The notes under the pieces: model-generated
What the model was told of the DNA's origin: nothing
The model's database searches: none
The model's input: only the letters and a program-made list of their open reading frames with translations
Position numbers and translations under genes: made by a program
Part shown: positions 1-9,001 of the stretch, one piece after another
How the letters are laid out: each line of letters begins with the position of its first letter
How positions within the stretch are numbered: the first letter of the stretch is position 1
Source of the DNA: JBBSBY01 sp038250835
GTDB taxonomy: Bacteria; Desulfobacterota; Desulfomonilia; Desulfomonilales; Desulfomonilaceae
Length of the DNA: 64,000 nt
Assembly: GCA_038250835.1 (NCBI GenBank)
Contig: JBBSBY010000007.1
Coordinates: forward strand, 1 to 64,000
Reading direction: 5' to 3'

Positions 1-102
1 ACGTACGGCGCAGGCTTTAGTGACGGTTCATCCGCTTTGTTCATTTTCCGAGTCTCGGATTGGGAAAAGGCTCTTCAGATTTTTCCAGGCGGAAATGTTT
101 GA
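1..102 (+). CDS. C-terminal end of a gene cut by the window start (product uncertain)
   Basis: The first reading frame is open from base 1 to a TGA at 100-102 and encodes about 33 residues ending in EKALQIFPGGNV. It is followed 18 bases later by the ClpS-like gene on the same strand, so the two may share a transcript. The pattern of a beta strand (ALFIFRV) followed by a short helix (DWEKALQIF) vaguely resembles the end of an ACT or CBS-ACT domain, but this is too short to identify. The start lies outside the window. Confidence 0.4.
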   Translation, partial: TYGAGFSDGSSALFIFRVSDWEKALQIFPGGNV

Positions 103-120
103 GTTTGCTCTGGAGCCGCA

Positions 121-483
121 ATGAGTCTTAGATTTGAAACTATTGATGAGCCGTGTCTGATTTGCTATACAACCAGGCGTTTTGATCCGGTCAGTTGTCC
201 GACTTCCGATGAGGCGGAGTCGGATAAAAATGAAGATTTATACGAAGTGCGAATCATTGACAACGATTACAATACATACAGAGAAGTAATGGACATTACG
301 ATGCTGGCGCTCGATGTTTCCGAAGAGCAGGCATATGCCGTAGCATGCGATGTGGATCGCCTGGGTTTCTGCGTTGTGGCGCATGCGAACTTGGCCATTG
401 CGGAGCGCATAGCCGCCATAATTCGCATGATTGGTATCGAAGTTCAAGTAAACCCTATAAAGTCTGTTGATGAGTCACACTAG
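121..483 (+). CDS. ClpS-like adaptor of the ClpAP protease
   Basis: This 120-residue protein matches the ClpS core from about residue 42 onward. The IDNDYNTYREVMDIT segment corresponds to the ClpS N-end-rule binding loop (NDDxTPMEFV in E. coli). It is followed by a helix with SEEQA and a GFCVVAHANLAIAERIAAIIR helix-strand segment close to the family pattern. ClpS delivers substrates with destabilising N-terminal residues to ClpA. The NDY in place of NDD and the absence of the usual TPM make this a divergent member, so substrate specificity is unclear. The first 40 residues contain three cysteines and look like an added tail. A GGAG lies 7 bases before the ATG. No clpA is nearby. Confidence 0.7.
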   Translation: MSLRFETIDEPCLICYTTRRFDPVSCPTSDEAESDKNEDLYEVRIIDNDYNTYREVMDITMLALDVSEEQAYAVACDVDRLGFCVVAHANLAIAERIAAIIRMIGIEVQVNPIKSVDESH

Positions 484-538
484 CGCAACGTCCGATAAGA
501 TATATTATGTTAACTCATAGCGCTCGGAGAACTTACGA

Positions 539-1354
539 GTGGAAAAACATTCCATACCTAAACATCCCGTAACACACAATTCCATCAGTGTTGTAGTTGT
601 CGCAAAGAACGAAGCCGATAGAATTGGGGCGATGCTGGACTCCGTTTCTTTTGCGGACGAAATCATAGTTGTTGATTCCGGCAGCACGGACGCCACTGTT
701 GCAATTAGCGAAACTAAAGGCGCAAAGGTGATTTTTCACGAGTGGGAAGGATATTTGGCCCAAAAGCAATTTGCTATGAAGCAAGCCGCCGGCGAGTGGG
801 TTTTGAACCTTGACGCGGATGAAGTCTTGTCTTCCGAACTCACCAACGAAATCAGAGAATTCACATCCAAAGCCTCAAAATCGGTGAATGGCTTTTCTAT
901 GCCGAGACTAAGTCGCTATTTAAATCACTGGATTCGCCACGGTGGTTGGTATCCGGACAGAAAGGTCAGGCTTGTGAGGCGCGGCAAAGGCCGTTGGGTA
1001 GGTTCGGGACTGCATGAAAAACTGGAGGTCGAGGGGACCGTCCACAGTCTTTCCGATCCGATTCTGCACTATGTATACAGGAATATTTCAGATCAGATCG
1101 CCACGATTGATAAGTTTTCTTCTGTTTCAGCTCAGAGCGTCGGCACACCGCGCGGCAGTCTTCATGTTGTATTGGGTGTTTTTCACGCGGCAGGTAAATT
1201 CCTCGAATGCGCCATATGGAAACTCGGGGTTTTGGACGGCGTCGCCGGCATTGTGATTGCCATGAACAGCGCTTTCTATGTGTTTTTGAAGCACGCGAAG
1301 GCCTGGGAAATTGGACTAGCCGCCGATGAATCACAGATTGACAAACATTCATGA
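539..1354 (+). CDS. Family 2 glycosyltransferase, WaaE/KdtX-like
   Basis: This 271-residue GT2 enzyme has a GT-A fold. ISVVVVAKNEADRI opens the nucleotide-sugar domain, VDSGSTD is at residues 45-51 and the metal-binding DAD at 92-94. The order and length match the WaaE/KdtX group, which adds a sugar to the inner core of lipopolysaccharide at the cytoplasmic face. The start is taken as GTG because GGAG lies about 9 bases upstream. The stop overlaps the next glycosyltransferase gene by four bases (ATGA), which indicates translational coupling. The actual sugar and acceptor cannot be read from the sequence. Confidence 0.85.
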   Translation: MEKHSIPKHPVTHNSISVVVVAKNEADRIGAMLDSVSFADEIIVVDSGSTDATVAISETKGAKVIFHEWEGYLAQKQFAMKQAAGEWVLNLDADEVLSSELTNEIREFTSKASKSVNGFSMPRLSRYLNHWIRHGGWYPDRKVRLVRRGKGRWVGSGLHEKLEVEGTVHSLSDPILHYVYRNISDQIATIDKFSSVSAQSVGTPRGSLHVVLGVFHAAGKFLECAIWKLGVLDGVAGIVIAMNSAFYVFLKHAKAWEIGLAADESQIDKHS

Positions 1355-2544
1355 AAATAGCGCTGGCAATAGAGAACTTTAATCCCTTTGCAGGCGGAGC
1401 TGAATCATACGCTGTTGAACTGGCGGAAACATTGATCGCGAAAGGATGGGAGACCCATCTTTATGGATATTCCTGGGACGGCGTTCCCAAGGGAGCGGTG
1501 TTTCATCGCATTCCGAAACCTCCAAAACTCATTCCTCCGTTTATTAGGTTGCTCCATTTTGCTTATCAGCATCGAGCTATGGTTTCCAGGAAGGATTTCG
1601 ACGTTGTTTTGGGATTTGGCAATACCATATATATGAGCGTATACCAAAGTCACGGCGGGGTACACTATTATAGTAATTTAAGAAAACTTGACGCCGTTAC
1701 CAACCCTATAGTTAGAGTTATCAAAAGAATTAGTCTATTTCTGAGCCCCAAATACCACGTGCGGGGTTGGATTGAATCCGCGGCCTTTCGAATTAAACCG
1801 GCGCCCATTCTCATCGCCATTTCCGAAATGATCAGGGATGATTACACTGCGTTTTTTCGGACGGACAAATCAGATATCCGCATTGTATACAATGGAATCG
1901 ATGAGGGTAAATTTCGACGATCTCATGGCCGCGGTCTGAGGAAGAAGCTTGGATTTTGCGACGACAGGGTGATCTTTCTCTTCATGGCATACGACTTCAG
2001 AAAAAAAGGAGTCAAGTATCTAATCCAAGCCGCCGGCGAGCTGAGGAAGAAAGTGGGAACGGACCGTTTCGGAGTGGTCATTGTTGGGCGTGAACCGGAG
2101 ACTAAGTTGAGACTATTTGTAAAGAAGCTTGAGCTGGAAAATGTCGTCGTATTCCCGGGAGCCACGAAGAAGCCGGCGGAATTTTACGGCGCCTGTGACG
2201 TATTTGTGCTGCCCACTTTTTACGACGCTTGCTCACTTGTTGTTTTTGAAGCAATGATGGCGGAACTTCCGGTAATCACCACTAAGTGGAACGGCGCGGC
2301 AGGTATAATCGAAAATGGATTGGACGGATTCGTGCTTTCTGATCCGGCGGATGTAGACGCCTTGTGTTCGACAATGGAAAAATGCCTTGATAAGGAGTTC
2401 TTGAGCCGAGCCGCCGAGGCTGCCGGCAAAAAGGCGCTCAATTACACTCTGCGGCAGAATCACAAGAAAATGCTCGCAATCTTTGACGAGGCGGCACGCC
2501 AAAGGCGGTTAGACTCAGTCGATCGGCCCAGGGAGGCTATTTAG
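1351..2544 (+). CDS. Family 4 glycosyltransferase, WaaG-like
   Basis: This 397-residue GT-B glycosyltransferase has the N-terminal glycine loop FAGGAESY (residues 13-20) and a C-terminal donor-binding region with FEAMMAELPVITT, the EX7E-type region of family 4. WaaG and related enzymes transfer glucose or a similar sugar to the heptose region of LPS on the inner face of the inner membrane. The gene is coupled to the upstream WaaE-like gene, so together they probably build LPS core. Its last 8 bases overlap the end of the convergent cobA-hemD gene. Substrate identity is inferred only from similarity and context. Confidence 0.85.
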   Translation: MKIALAIENFNPFAGGAESYAVELAETLIAKGWETHLYGYSWDGVPKGAVFHRIPKPPKLIPPFIRLLHFAYQHRAMVSRKDFDVVLGFGNTIYMSVYQSHGGVHYYSNLRKLDAVTNPIVRVIKRISLFLSPKYHVRGWIESAAFRIKPAPILIAISEMIRDDYTAFFRTDKSDIRIVYNGIDEGKFRRSHGRGLRKKLGFCDDRVIFLFMAYDFRKKGVKYLIQAAGELRKKVGTDRFGVVIVGREPETKLRLFVKKLELENVVVFPGATKKPAEFYGACDVFVLPTFYDACSLVVFEAMMAELPVITTKWNGAAGIIENGLDGFVLSDPADVDALCSTMEKCLDKEFLSRAAEAAGKKALNYTLRQNHKKMLAIFDEAARQRRLDSVDRPREAI

Positions 2545-4084
2545 AATAATACGCGACAATTGCTTCCATCAGACCGTCTATCGTGTATTCTTTGGCCTCC
2601 ACATCTATTCTCAAGCCTCTTTTCTGCATTGTTTGCGAGGTTATAGGACCGATTGAAGCCAGAGTGACGCCTTTGAGCAACTCATTCAAATCATAATCTT
2701 TGAGTAACTCAACGAAATGACTGACGGTTGATGAAGAAGTAAATGTAATGACATCAATCCCTCTGGAACTAAGAAGATCTGAAACCTCCCTCACATGAGC
2801 GTTTTCAGGCATTGACGTTTTATAAACCGGAACAACGTTCACCACCGCTCCATGCTTCATTAATTCAATCGGGAGAATTTCTCTGGCTGATTCCGCCCTG
2901 GGAATCAAAAAGTATTTACCTCTTATATTATCAACATCTAATTGGTCTAATACCCCTTCAGCGGTGAATTCTTGGGCCAGGAGATCAACTTGGAGACCAA
3001 AATTCTTAATCGCCGCCGAGGTCACAGGGCCTATGGCGCCGATACGAGCTGAGCCCAATTCTCTTATATCCGCTTTTATTTGAAAAAACCTGTCAAAAAA
3101 ACGTTCGACTCCATTAACCGACGTGAAAATGATCCAATCATAACCCGGTGAATCTTTTATAGCTTTATCCAGCGGTTTGTAATCCGACGGAGGCCCAATT
3201 TGGATTGTGGGGAATAGAATCGGCTCACCGCCCTGCTCTGCCAATTGATCCGCCATTTTCTTGGACTGTTCCCTACCTCTGGTAACAAGTATACGTTTTC
3301 CGAACAGCGGTTTTCGTTCAAACCAGCCCAGGTTCTCATGCAAGCCTGCGACCGATCCTACCACAAGAATTGCCGGAGCCTTTATACCCTTCTCTTTAGC
3401 GGCCTTAGGGATTTCGGACAATGTGGAAAACAATGAAACTTGCTGCGGTGTGGTACCCCACCTCACCAGAGCCGCCGGCGTATCGCCGGGCTTACCGTGC
3501 TTAATTAATAAATCTGATATGTTGGGGAGATTCTTGACGCCCATGAGGAAAATCAATGTGCCTGGATTTTTTGCAATAATCTCCCAATCTATTGCCGATT
3601 CTTCCTTAGCTGGATCCTCATGGCCCGTAATGAATGTAACCATGGAAGCGTGGTCACGGTGAGTTACCGGAATTCCTGCGTACGCCGGCGCGGCGACTGC
3701 GGATGTGACTCCTGGCACAACTTCGAATGGCACTCCGGCCAGATGGAGCTCTTCGGCTTCTTCACCGCCTCTTCCGAAAACGTAGGGATCCCCGCCTTTC
3801 AACCTTACTATGTTTTTGCCTTCTTTGGCCTTGCGGATTAATAGTGAGTTAATATCGTCCTGTTCCAGCGTATGACTGGCCCCTTTTTTTCCGACGTATA
3901 TTAACTCGGCGTCTGCACGCGCCTCTTGAATGAATTGATTGCCGGCAAGGTAATCATAAACTATTACGTCGGCAGTTCGAATCTTTTGCATGCCTTTGAC
4001 GGTCATCAATCCAGGGTCCCCTGGACCCGATCCTATGAGAAAAACCGTCCCAAGGGTCTTATTACCGGCTTGCCATTTTTTCAT
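2537..4084 (-). CDS. cobA-hemD: Bifunctional uroporphyrinogen-III C-methyltransferase / uroporphyrinogen-III synthase
   Basis: The 515-residue protein fuses two tetrapyrrole enzymes. Residues about 13-255 are a SUMT (CobA) domain with GSGPGDPGLMTVKG and the VRLKGGDPYVFGRGGEE loop; it makes precorrin-2 from uroporphyrinogen III using SAM. Residues about 265-515 are HemD, which cyclises hydroxymethylbilane (the HemC product) to uroporphyrinogen III. This domain is recognised by ILVTRGREQS at its start and the TFTSSSTVSHF segment. This fusion is common in clostridia and sulfate reducers. The gene follows hemC in the same direction after about 160 bases, and supplies siroheme, cobalamin or the siroheme-dependent heme route. 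Confidence 0.95.
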   Translation of the reverse strand: MKKWQAGNKTLGTVFLIGSGPGDPGLMTVKGMQKIRTADVIVYDYLAGNQFIQEARADAELIYVGKKGASHTLEQDDINSLLIRKAKEGKNIVRLKGGDPYVFGRGGEEAEELHLAGVPFEVVPGVTSAVAAPAYAGIPVTHRDHASMVTFITGHEDPAKEESAIDWEIIAKNPGTLIFLMGVKNLPNISDLLIKHGKPGDTPAALVRWGTTPQQVSLFSTLSEIPKAAKEKGIKAPAILVVGSVAGLHENLGWFERKPLFGKRILVTRGREQSKKMADQLAEQGGEPILFPTIQIGPPSDYKPLDKAIKDSPGYDWIIFTSVNGVERFFDRFFQIKADIRELGSARIGAIGPVTSAAIKNFGLQVDLLAQEFTAEGVLDQLDVDNIRGKYFLIPRAESAREILPIELMKHGAVVNVVPVYKTSMPENAHVREVSDLLSSRGIDVITFTSSSTVSHFVELLKDYDLNELLKGVTLASIGPITSQTMQKRGLRIDVEAKEYTIDGLMEAIVAYYSK

Positions 4085-4244
4085 TTTGCTATTCCCCGAA
4101 ACGCCGAAAATACATTGCAGTCTGCATAAAAGTTCACTGAGAACAGGTCTCTGACTGATTCAAAGTTAAGTCGATACTTCCCCAAGCCTTAAAGTCAAAC
4201 GATATTATGGATCAGGGTTGTGTCGGCTAAAAACTTCTGGAAGT

Positions 4245-5186
4245 TTAATCGCAGAGGCTTGGAACCCAGTCCTGAGTAAAAACGTCCTTGAGAATAACAT
4301 CGGCGCCCTGGTCAATAAGTTTGTCCGCCAATTCTACACCGAGGTTTTGATCGGATCGTTCAGATATTAAACTGTCTCGCACAATGGCAGATCCATCGGG
4401 ATGCGCCACAGCGGCTACAATCTTCACTCCTCCGTTTAAGGGAACACAATGAGCGGCCATGGGCACTTGACAGCCTCCTCCCATTCGGCGCAAAAACGCT
4501 CTTTCAATGTGTATACAAACCGCGGTTTTGTTGTCATTCAGATCATCAATCAACTCTTGGGATACCGCATCATCTTCCCGTGTTTCTATAGCTAAAGCGC
4601 CCTGTCCGATAGCAGGGATTACGAAATCAGGATCAATGTACTCGGTGATTTTGTCCGCAAATCCCATTCTAGTCACACCTGCCGCGGCTAAAATAATGCC
4701 GGCAAGCTTCTCGGTTTGGATTTTCTTGATACGGGTGTCGACGTTGCCTCGAATGGAAACGATATCTAAATCAGGATAGCGGCTCAAAATGAATGCCCTA
4801 CGGCGCAAACTCGATGTGCCGATACTTTCTCCAGGTTCAATATCCTCTAACTTGCGCCCATTACTCGAAAGAAATACATCGCGAGGATCAATTCTTTTAA
4901 CCACGGCCGCAAGCTTTAAGCCGGCAGGCAATTCTGTTGGTAGATCTTTCATTGAATGAACAGCAAGGTCCACGCTCTCGGCAATCAGGGCTTCTTCAAT
5001 TTCTTTTGTAAAAAGTCCTTTAGACCCGATTCTCGCAAGCGGAGTATCAAGAATCTTATCACCTTGAGTTTTGATTATAGTGAGTTCAACCTTGACGTTT
5101 GCGTGTCGTTCTTCTATGAGAGACGCTATATGTCTCGCCTGCCAAAGAGCTAAGGCGCTTCCTCGTGTTCCAATTCGTAGAATCAT
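4245..5186 (-). CDS. hemC: Hydroxymethylbilane synthase (porphobilinogen deaminase)
   Basis: The 313-residue enzyme condenses four porphobilinogens into hydroxymethylbilane. RIGTRGSALALWQA at the N terminus, the catalytic aspartate in HSMKDLPT (D81), SSLRRRA at about 125-131 and Cys239 in MGGGCQVP, which carries the dipyrromethane cofactor, are all present. Length is normal. Its start overlaps the end of hemA by four bases, so the two are translationally coupled. The product feeds the HemD domain of the next gene. No hemB is seen in the window. Confidence 0.97.
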   Translation of the reverse strand: MILRIGTRGSALALWQARHIASLIEERHANVKVELTIIKTQGDKILDTPLARIGSKGLFTKEIEEALIAESVDLAVHSMKDLPTELPAGLKLAAVVKRIDPRDVFLSSNGRKLEDIEPGESIGTSSLRRRAFILSRYPDLDIVSIRGNVDTRIKKIQTEKLAGIILAAAGVTRMGFADKITEYIDPDFVIPAIGQGALAIETREDDAVSQELIDDLNDNKTAVCIHIERAFLRRMGGGCQVPMAAHCVPLNGGVKIVAAVAHPDGSAIVRDSLISERSDQNLGVELADKLIDQGADVILKDVFTQDWVPSLCD

Positions 5187-6496
5187 TGATCTGATATTTC
5201 GTTTTCTCCCGCTGCGGGGGTATTCGTATCATATAGATTAAACAATTTTTGAGTTACATCCAGGTAATCCGTTCGTTTGGCATTCTTACCCGACTGTTTC
5301 AAAAAAGAGATTGGATCGTGGACTATCTTATTGATTATGGATCTAGTTACTTGATCAACTAAGTCCCTTTCATCGGTATTCAGTTTAGCCAGTTTTCCAT
5401 TTAGTCTGGCAAGTTCCGAGGTTCTTATCTGTTCAAGTTTCTCGCGGAGCGCAATTATTGTGGGAGTAGAATCCAGCGTTTCCGTCCAGTTCATAAATTT
5501 CGAGACCTCTTCTTCAACAATTCGCTCACCTCTTAGAGCCTCAATTTTTCTTTCTCCGAGATTATCTGATGCGACTGACTGTAAGTCGTCGATGTTGTAA
5601 AGATATACTCCATCTATGTCGTGGACGGCGGGCTCGACATCCCGAGGAATGGCTATATCAATCAAGAAGATCGGCCTATAACGTCTGACCTTCATCACGT
5701 TCCTCATGTTAGGGGAGCAAATAATTGGATCACAGCTACCGGTGGACGTTATAACTACGTCTGCGGTGGTTAAAGCCTGCTCAAGTTCATTCATGGGCAC
5801 CGCGCTGCCGTCTAGTTGTGAAGCCAGAACACAGGCGTTTTCGTAGGTCCGATTCACGACTGTAAGCGGCTTTACGACTTGGCTGATGAGATGTTTAGCG
5901 GCTAACTCCGCCATCTCCCCCGCACCGATCAGCAATACGGATTTGTCCTGAAGATCACCGAGTATTTTCTTTGCGAGTTCTACGGCGACATACGCGACTG
6001 ATACGGCCGCGGCTCCGACATTAGTCTCGGTCCGAACTCTTTTGGCGGAGAAGAAGCCGCGATGCATTAGCCGATTTAAGATAGGTCCGGTGGTTGCGGC
6101 TTCGGATGCCTTTCTGTAGCCGTCCTTCACTTGCCCCAAAATCTGTGGTTCCCCCAAAATCATAGAATCAAGACTTGAGGCTACTCTAAAGACATGACGA
6201 ACTGCGTCACTATCCCTTTTGATGTAAAGATAATCGTCGAAATTTTCCCGATCGAGCTGATGATAAGAAGCGATTCGGTCAATTAATTCATTTTCGGTGG
6301 ATTGATTCCCATCGTAAATTGCAATTATTTCTACCCTATTACACGTGGACAGAATCATTAACTCAGAAACACCGGGGTTATTGGCAAATGACTTTGTGGC
6401 CGATCCATTAGGATCACCTTGAAAAGTGATTTTCTCCCTGATTTGCACAGGAGCGGTGCTATGGTTGAGTCCTATAACAACTATACTTACACTCAT
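5183..6496 (-). CDS. hemA: Glutamyl-tRNA reductase
   Basis: This 437-residue enzyme reduces glutamyl-tRNA(Glu) to glutamate-1-semialdehyde, the first step of C5-route tetrapyrrole synthesis. The catalytic cysteine lies in STCNRVEI (Cys52). The NADPH domain follows with LLIGAGEMAELAAKHL, and a C-terminal helical dimerisation domain closes the protein. The start overlaps the end of the CcsA-like gene by four bases and the stop overlaps hemC, giving a run of coupled genes. Placement next to a CcsA/HemX-like membrane protein is a widespread arrangement. Confidence 0.97.
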   Translation of the reverse strand: MSVSIVVIGLNHSTAPVQIREKITFQGDPNGSATKSFANNPGVSELMILSTCNRVEIIAIYDGNQSTENELIDRIASYHQLDRENFDDYLYIKRDSDAVRHVFRVASSLDSMILGEPQILGQVKDGYRKASEAATTGPILNRLMHRGFFSAKRVRTETNVGAAAVSVAYVAVELAKKILGDLQDKSVLLIGAGEMAELAAKHLISQVVKPLTVVNRTYENACVLASQLDGSAVPMNELEQALTTADVVITSTGSCDPIICSPNMRNVMKVRRYRPIFLIDIAIPRDVEPAVHDIDGVYLYNIDDLQSVASDNLGERKIEALRGERIVEEEVSKFMNWTETLDSTPTIIALREKLEQIRTSELARLNGKLAKLNTDERDLVDQVTRSIINKIVHDPISFLKQSGKNAKRTDYLDVTQKLFNLYDTNTPAAGENEISDQ

Positions 6497-7344
6497 AGCC
6501 TCGGCATGCCCCTAAAGGATTCAACTCCGCTAAAAGAATGATAACCTCCCAGGAAGGCGCTGACTCCTACAAAAGTAAACATTACCAAGACGAAACCGGC
6601 GATGGCGAAAATAGCCGCCTTTCGCCCACGCCATCCCAGCACCAATCGCTGGTGCACCATTGCGGCGTACACAAACCATGTTATAAGGCTCCAGGTTTCC
6701 TTTGGATCCCAACTCCAGTAACTTCCCCATGCGCTACCCGCCCATAGAGCTCCTGAAATAATTCCAAGCGTTAAAAAGAAAAATCCAAGGGGCAATCCCC
6801 GCCTGTTGATTGCGTCAAGGGTTTCCAACGAAGGTAACATCCTATACAAACGACCGATTTTCTTTGATTTAATCAATCTCTCTTGTATCATGTACATCAA
6901 TCCGGCAATTGCCATTGACGCGAATATGCCGTTGCCGATTAGCGCCAGCAGGACGTGTATAGGTAACCACCAACTTCGTAAAATCGGCACCACCGGTTGT
7001 TGAATTTGATAAGACAATGTTGTCCCGAAGATCATCAGCACGGCGGCCAGGGGCGCTGTAATGGCTCCGAAAATCGGGCTGGGCTCGTGATAGCGAAAAA
7101 TAAGGAACGCCCCAACAATCAGCAGCGAGAAAAGTGACACTGCGTCAAATAACGTGGTGAGAGGAAAATACCCTGAGAATAACGCACGATGAAAAATCGA
7201 AAGAATATGGGTAATAAATCCCGCCAGCATTAGACCAAAAGCCACATTTACTCTTTTTCCCTCGGGTAGAATCAAAAACACAAGGTATGCTACGGCGGCG
7301 CAGACGTAAAGCGCTATAGCCATTTGAAAAAAAAGTAAATCCAA
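6493..7344 (-). CDS. CcsA/ResC/HemX-family membrane protein of cytochrome c assembly
   Basis: This is a 283-residue protein with about eight hydrophobic segments. It carries the tryptophan-rich heme-handling motif WGSYWSWDPKET near residues 205-216, flanked by conserved histidines (for example VHQRL downstream and IHVLLALIG upstream). CcsA proteins bring heme across the membrane to apocytochrome c in system II. Shorter HemX relatives next to hemA instead influence glutamyl-tRNA reductase levels, and position alone favours that subtype. The ATG at 7344 follows the precorrin-2 dehydrogenase gene by 17 bases. Confidence 0.85.
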   Translation of the reverse strand: MDLLFFQMAIALYVCAAVAYLVFLILPEGKRVNVAFGLMLAGFITHILSIFHRALFSGYFPLTTLFDAVSLFSLLIVGAFLIFRYHEPSPIFGAITAPLAAVLMIFGTTLSYQIQQPVVPILRSWWLPIHVLLALIGNGIFASMAIAGLMYMIQERLIKSKKIGRLYRMLPSLETLDAINRRGLPLGFFFLTLGIISGALWAGSAWGSYWSWDPKETWSLITWFVYAAMVHQRLVLGWRGRKAAIFAIAGFVLVMFTFVGVSAFLGGYHSFSGVESFRGMPRL

Positions 7345-7361
7345 TCAATTATTTCCTTTGA

Positions 7362-8051
7362 TCAACAATTTTGAAGCTTATCGGCGCCATATAGCGTGGG
7401 CTCCGGATCAATTTCCGATGGGAGCAATTCCCTCAGTATATTTAAAACTCTAGTCTTATTATTTTCTTTTAAAGCGTCTATTAACTCGGATTCCACAATT
7501 GAGGTGAAAAGCGCTTTATTTTCATCCGAAGCCGTCCTGGTCTGTAGGACCAACTGGCGAAGCTCGCCCATTATCCGCGTCATCTCAGCGTATTCGGGGC
7601 CAAAATGCAAAGATAGCTCATCCTTAATTTTCCTGGCCAAGGCCGGAGAAGATCCGCCGGTGCTCACGGCAATGAGAAGGTCACCTTGAGTAATCACGGC
7701 GGGCACTATAAAGGTACAAAGATCAGGCACATCGGCAATGTTACAGGGAATTTTTAAATCGCAGGCTGCGTCAAAAATTTCCACGTTTACAGTGCGATCG
7801 TCAGTGGTCCCAAAAATCAGCGTAACGTCAGATATATCATCGAGCATGCTCGGTTGGAACCGCTCCTCCACCCATTCGATGGCGCCGGTCTCTTGAAGAC
7901 GCCTCAATTCGTTTATGAGCTCCGGGGAAATAACGGTGACTCTTGCGCCGCTCTCCAAAAGATTCGTTATTTTACGATGCGCAACTCTTCCGCCACCGAC
8001 AACCACAACACGTTTGCCGCCAAGATTCATGATAAGAGGATAAGGTTTCAA
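7362..8051 (-). CDS. Precorrin-2 dehydrogenase (siroheme synthase N-terminal/Met8p-like)
   Basis: This 229-residue protein has a Rossmann fold beginning GGKRVVVVGGGRVAHRKI (residues 11-28), the CysG N-terminal/Met8p signature. NIADVPDLCTFIVPA and STGGSSPALARKIK are also typical. It oxidises precorrin-2 to sirohydrochlorin with NAD and may also insert iron. It is first in the block precorrin-2 dehydrogenase, ccsA-like, hemA, hemC, cobA-hemD. The CobA part of the last gene makes its substrate. Siroheme is needed for sulfite reductase and for the siroheme-dependent heme route of many anaerobes; which is used here cannot be told. Confidence 0.9.
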   Translation of the reverse strand: MKPYPLIMNLGGKRVVVVGGGRVAHRKITNLLESGARVTVISPELINELRRLQETGAIEWVEERFQPSMLDDISDVTLIFGTTDDRTVNVEIFDAACDLKIPCNIADVPDLCTFIVPAVITQGDLLIAVSTGGSSPALARKIKDELSLHFGPEYAEMTRIMGELRQLVLQTRTASDENKALFTSIVESELIDALKENNKTRVLNILRELLPSEIDPEPTLYGADKLQNC

Positions 8052-8122
8052 CTCGGCCTCCTAAAAAACACCTACTATACACGAATGACCGTGAGATTAA
8101 TACTCAACCGACGCCGTAATCA

Positions 8123-9001
8123 TCACGAGCTTATGGGTTTTTCTGCCACGACAATCATTTGATGACCATACGGAGTCAACCGAATACACTCATCAATCAT
8201 TTTTCTGAATGGAATCAAGAATGGATTAGCGGGTAATGATCTATTCGGATGGTAAAGTTTTCGCTTCAAATTGAACGACTTAGTCTTAATTTTAATTGAA
8301 CGGAATCCGGCTCTAATTAGCAGCTCAGAGATCGTGAGCGGTTCAAACAAAAAAATGTGATCCGAGCCATTCAGGTAAATCCATTCCGGTCCGTTGACCC
8401 ATCTTGACAGAGAAGCAAAGTTGGTGGTCGCCGTCCTGATTATGCCGCCGGGTCTTAAAGCGTTGAAAACGATGTCAATCGCTGCTTTTGGCGACCTTAG
8501 ATGTTCAATTACATCCCACATTCTGATTACATCAAAGTGATCCTCCGGCACGGTAAGATTCTCCGCCGGACCCACATGGATTTGATCAACCTGGATTTGC
8601 TTCAATCGGGCTAAAGAATCCGAATTTATTTCGGATGCCCACGTCTCCCATCCTTGCGCTTTGGCTTCCTTTAGGAACCAGCCCTTCCCCGGCCCAATTT
8701 CCAAGAACCTGTTCAAGCGCCTGTATTTTTGGAGCATCCTAACTTCTGAGGCAAGCCGACGTTCCTGTCTTGGTGTCAGCGCATCCTCGTTCATGGACCC
8801 GGTGCCGCCGGCCAACTGGATATCCCATTGGTTTTTCAGCCTCGGATTTACAAAGACCAAGCCGCATGAGGAGCACCGAACGTGCGGAAACCCTTCTTTA
8901 ACAAATAGAGTTTTGAACTCAGCGCCTGAGCACAAGTCACAGGAATCCAAGAAGTCTCTATTATTCGCCTGAGTCTTCAGTTCCATGAATTCTGTAACCA
9001 A
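8123..9001 (-). CDS. SAM-dependent methyltransferase with N-terminal zinc-ribbon
   Basis: The 292-residue protein starts with a probable zinc-binding pair, C21-x2-C24 and C43-x2-C46. A class I methyltransferase domain follows: RFLEIGPGKGWFLKEA (about 97-112) is the SAM-binding glycine loop and DVIRMWDVIEHLRSPKAAI is typical of Methyltransf_11/23. The architecture resembles sugar or small-molecule C/O-methyltransferases, but the substrate is unknown. The first ATG at 9001 overlaps the end of cinA by 41 bases; the ATG at 8986 would overlap by 26. Either way translation is probably coupled to cinA. Confidence 0.75.
   Translation of the reverse strand: MVTEFMELKTQANNRDFLDSCDLCSGAEFKTLFVKEGFPHVRCSSCGLVFVNPRLKNQWDIQLAGGTGSMNEDALTPRQERRLASEVRMLQKYRRLNRFLEIGPGKGWFLKEAKAQGWETWASEINSDSLARLKQIQVDQIHVGPAENLTVPEDHFDVIRMWDVIEHLRSPKAAIDIVFNALRPGGIIRTATTNFASLSRWVNGPEWIYLNGSDHIFLFEPLTISELLIRAGFRSIKIKTKSFNLKRKLYHPNRSLPANPFLIPFRKMIDECIRLTPYGHQMIVVAEKPISS

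Noticed and set aside
966..1352. Long antisense open frame inside the family 2 glycosyltransferase gene
   Set aside because: The opposite strand encodes a clear glycosyltransferase; the antisense product has no family-like motifs or ribosome site.
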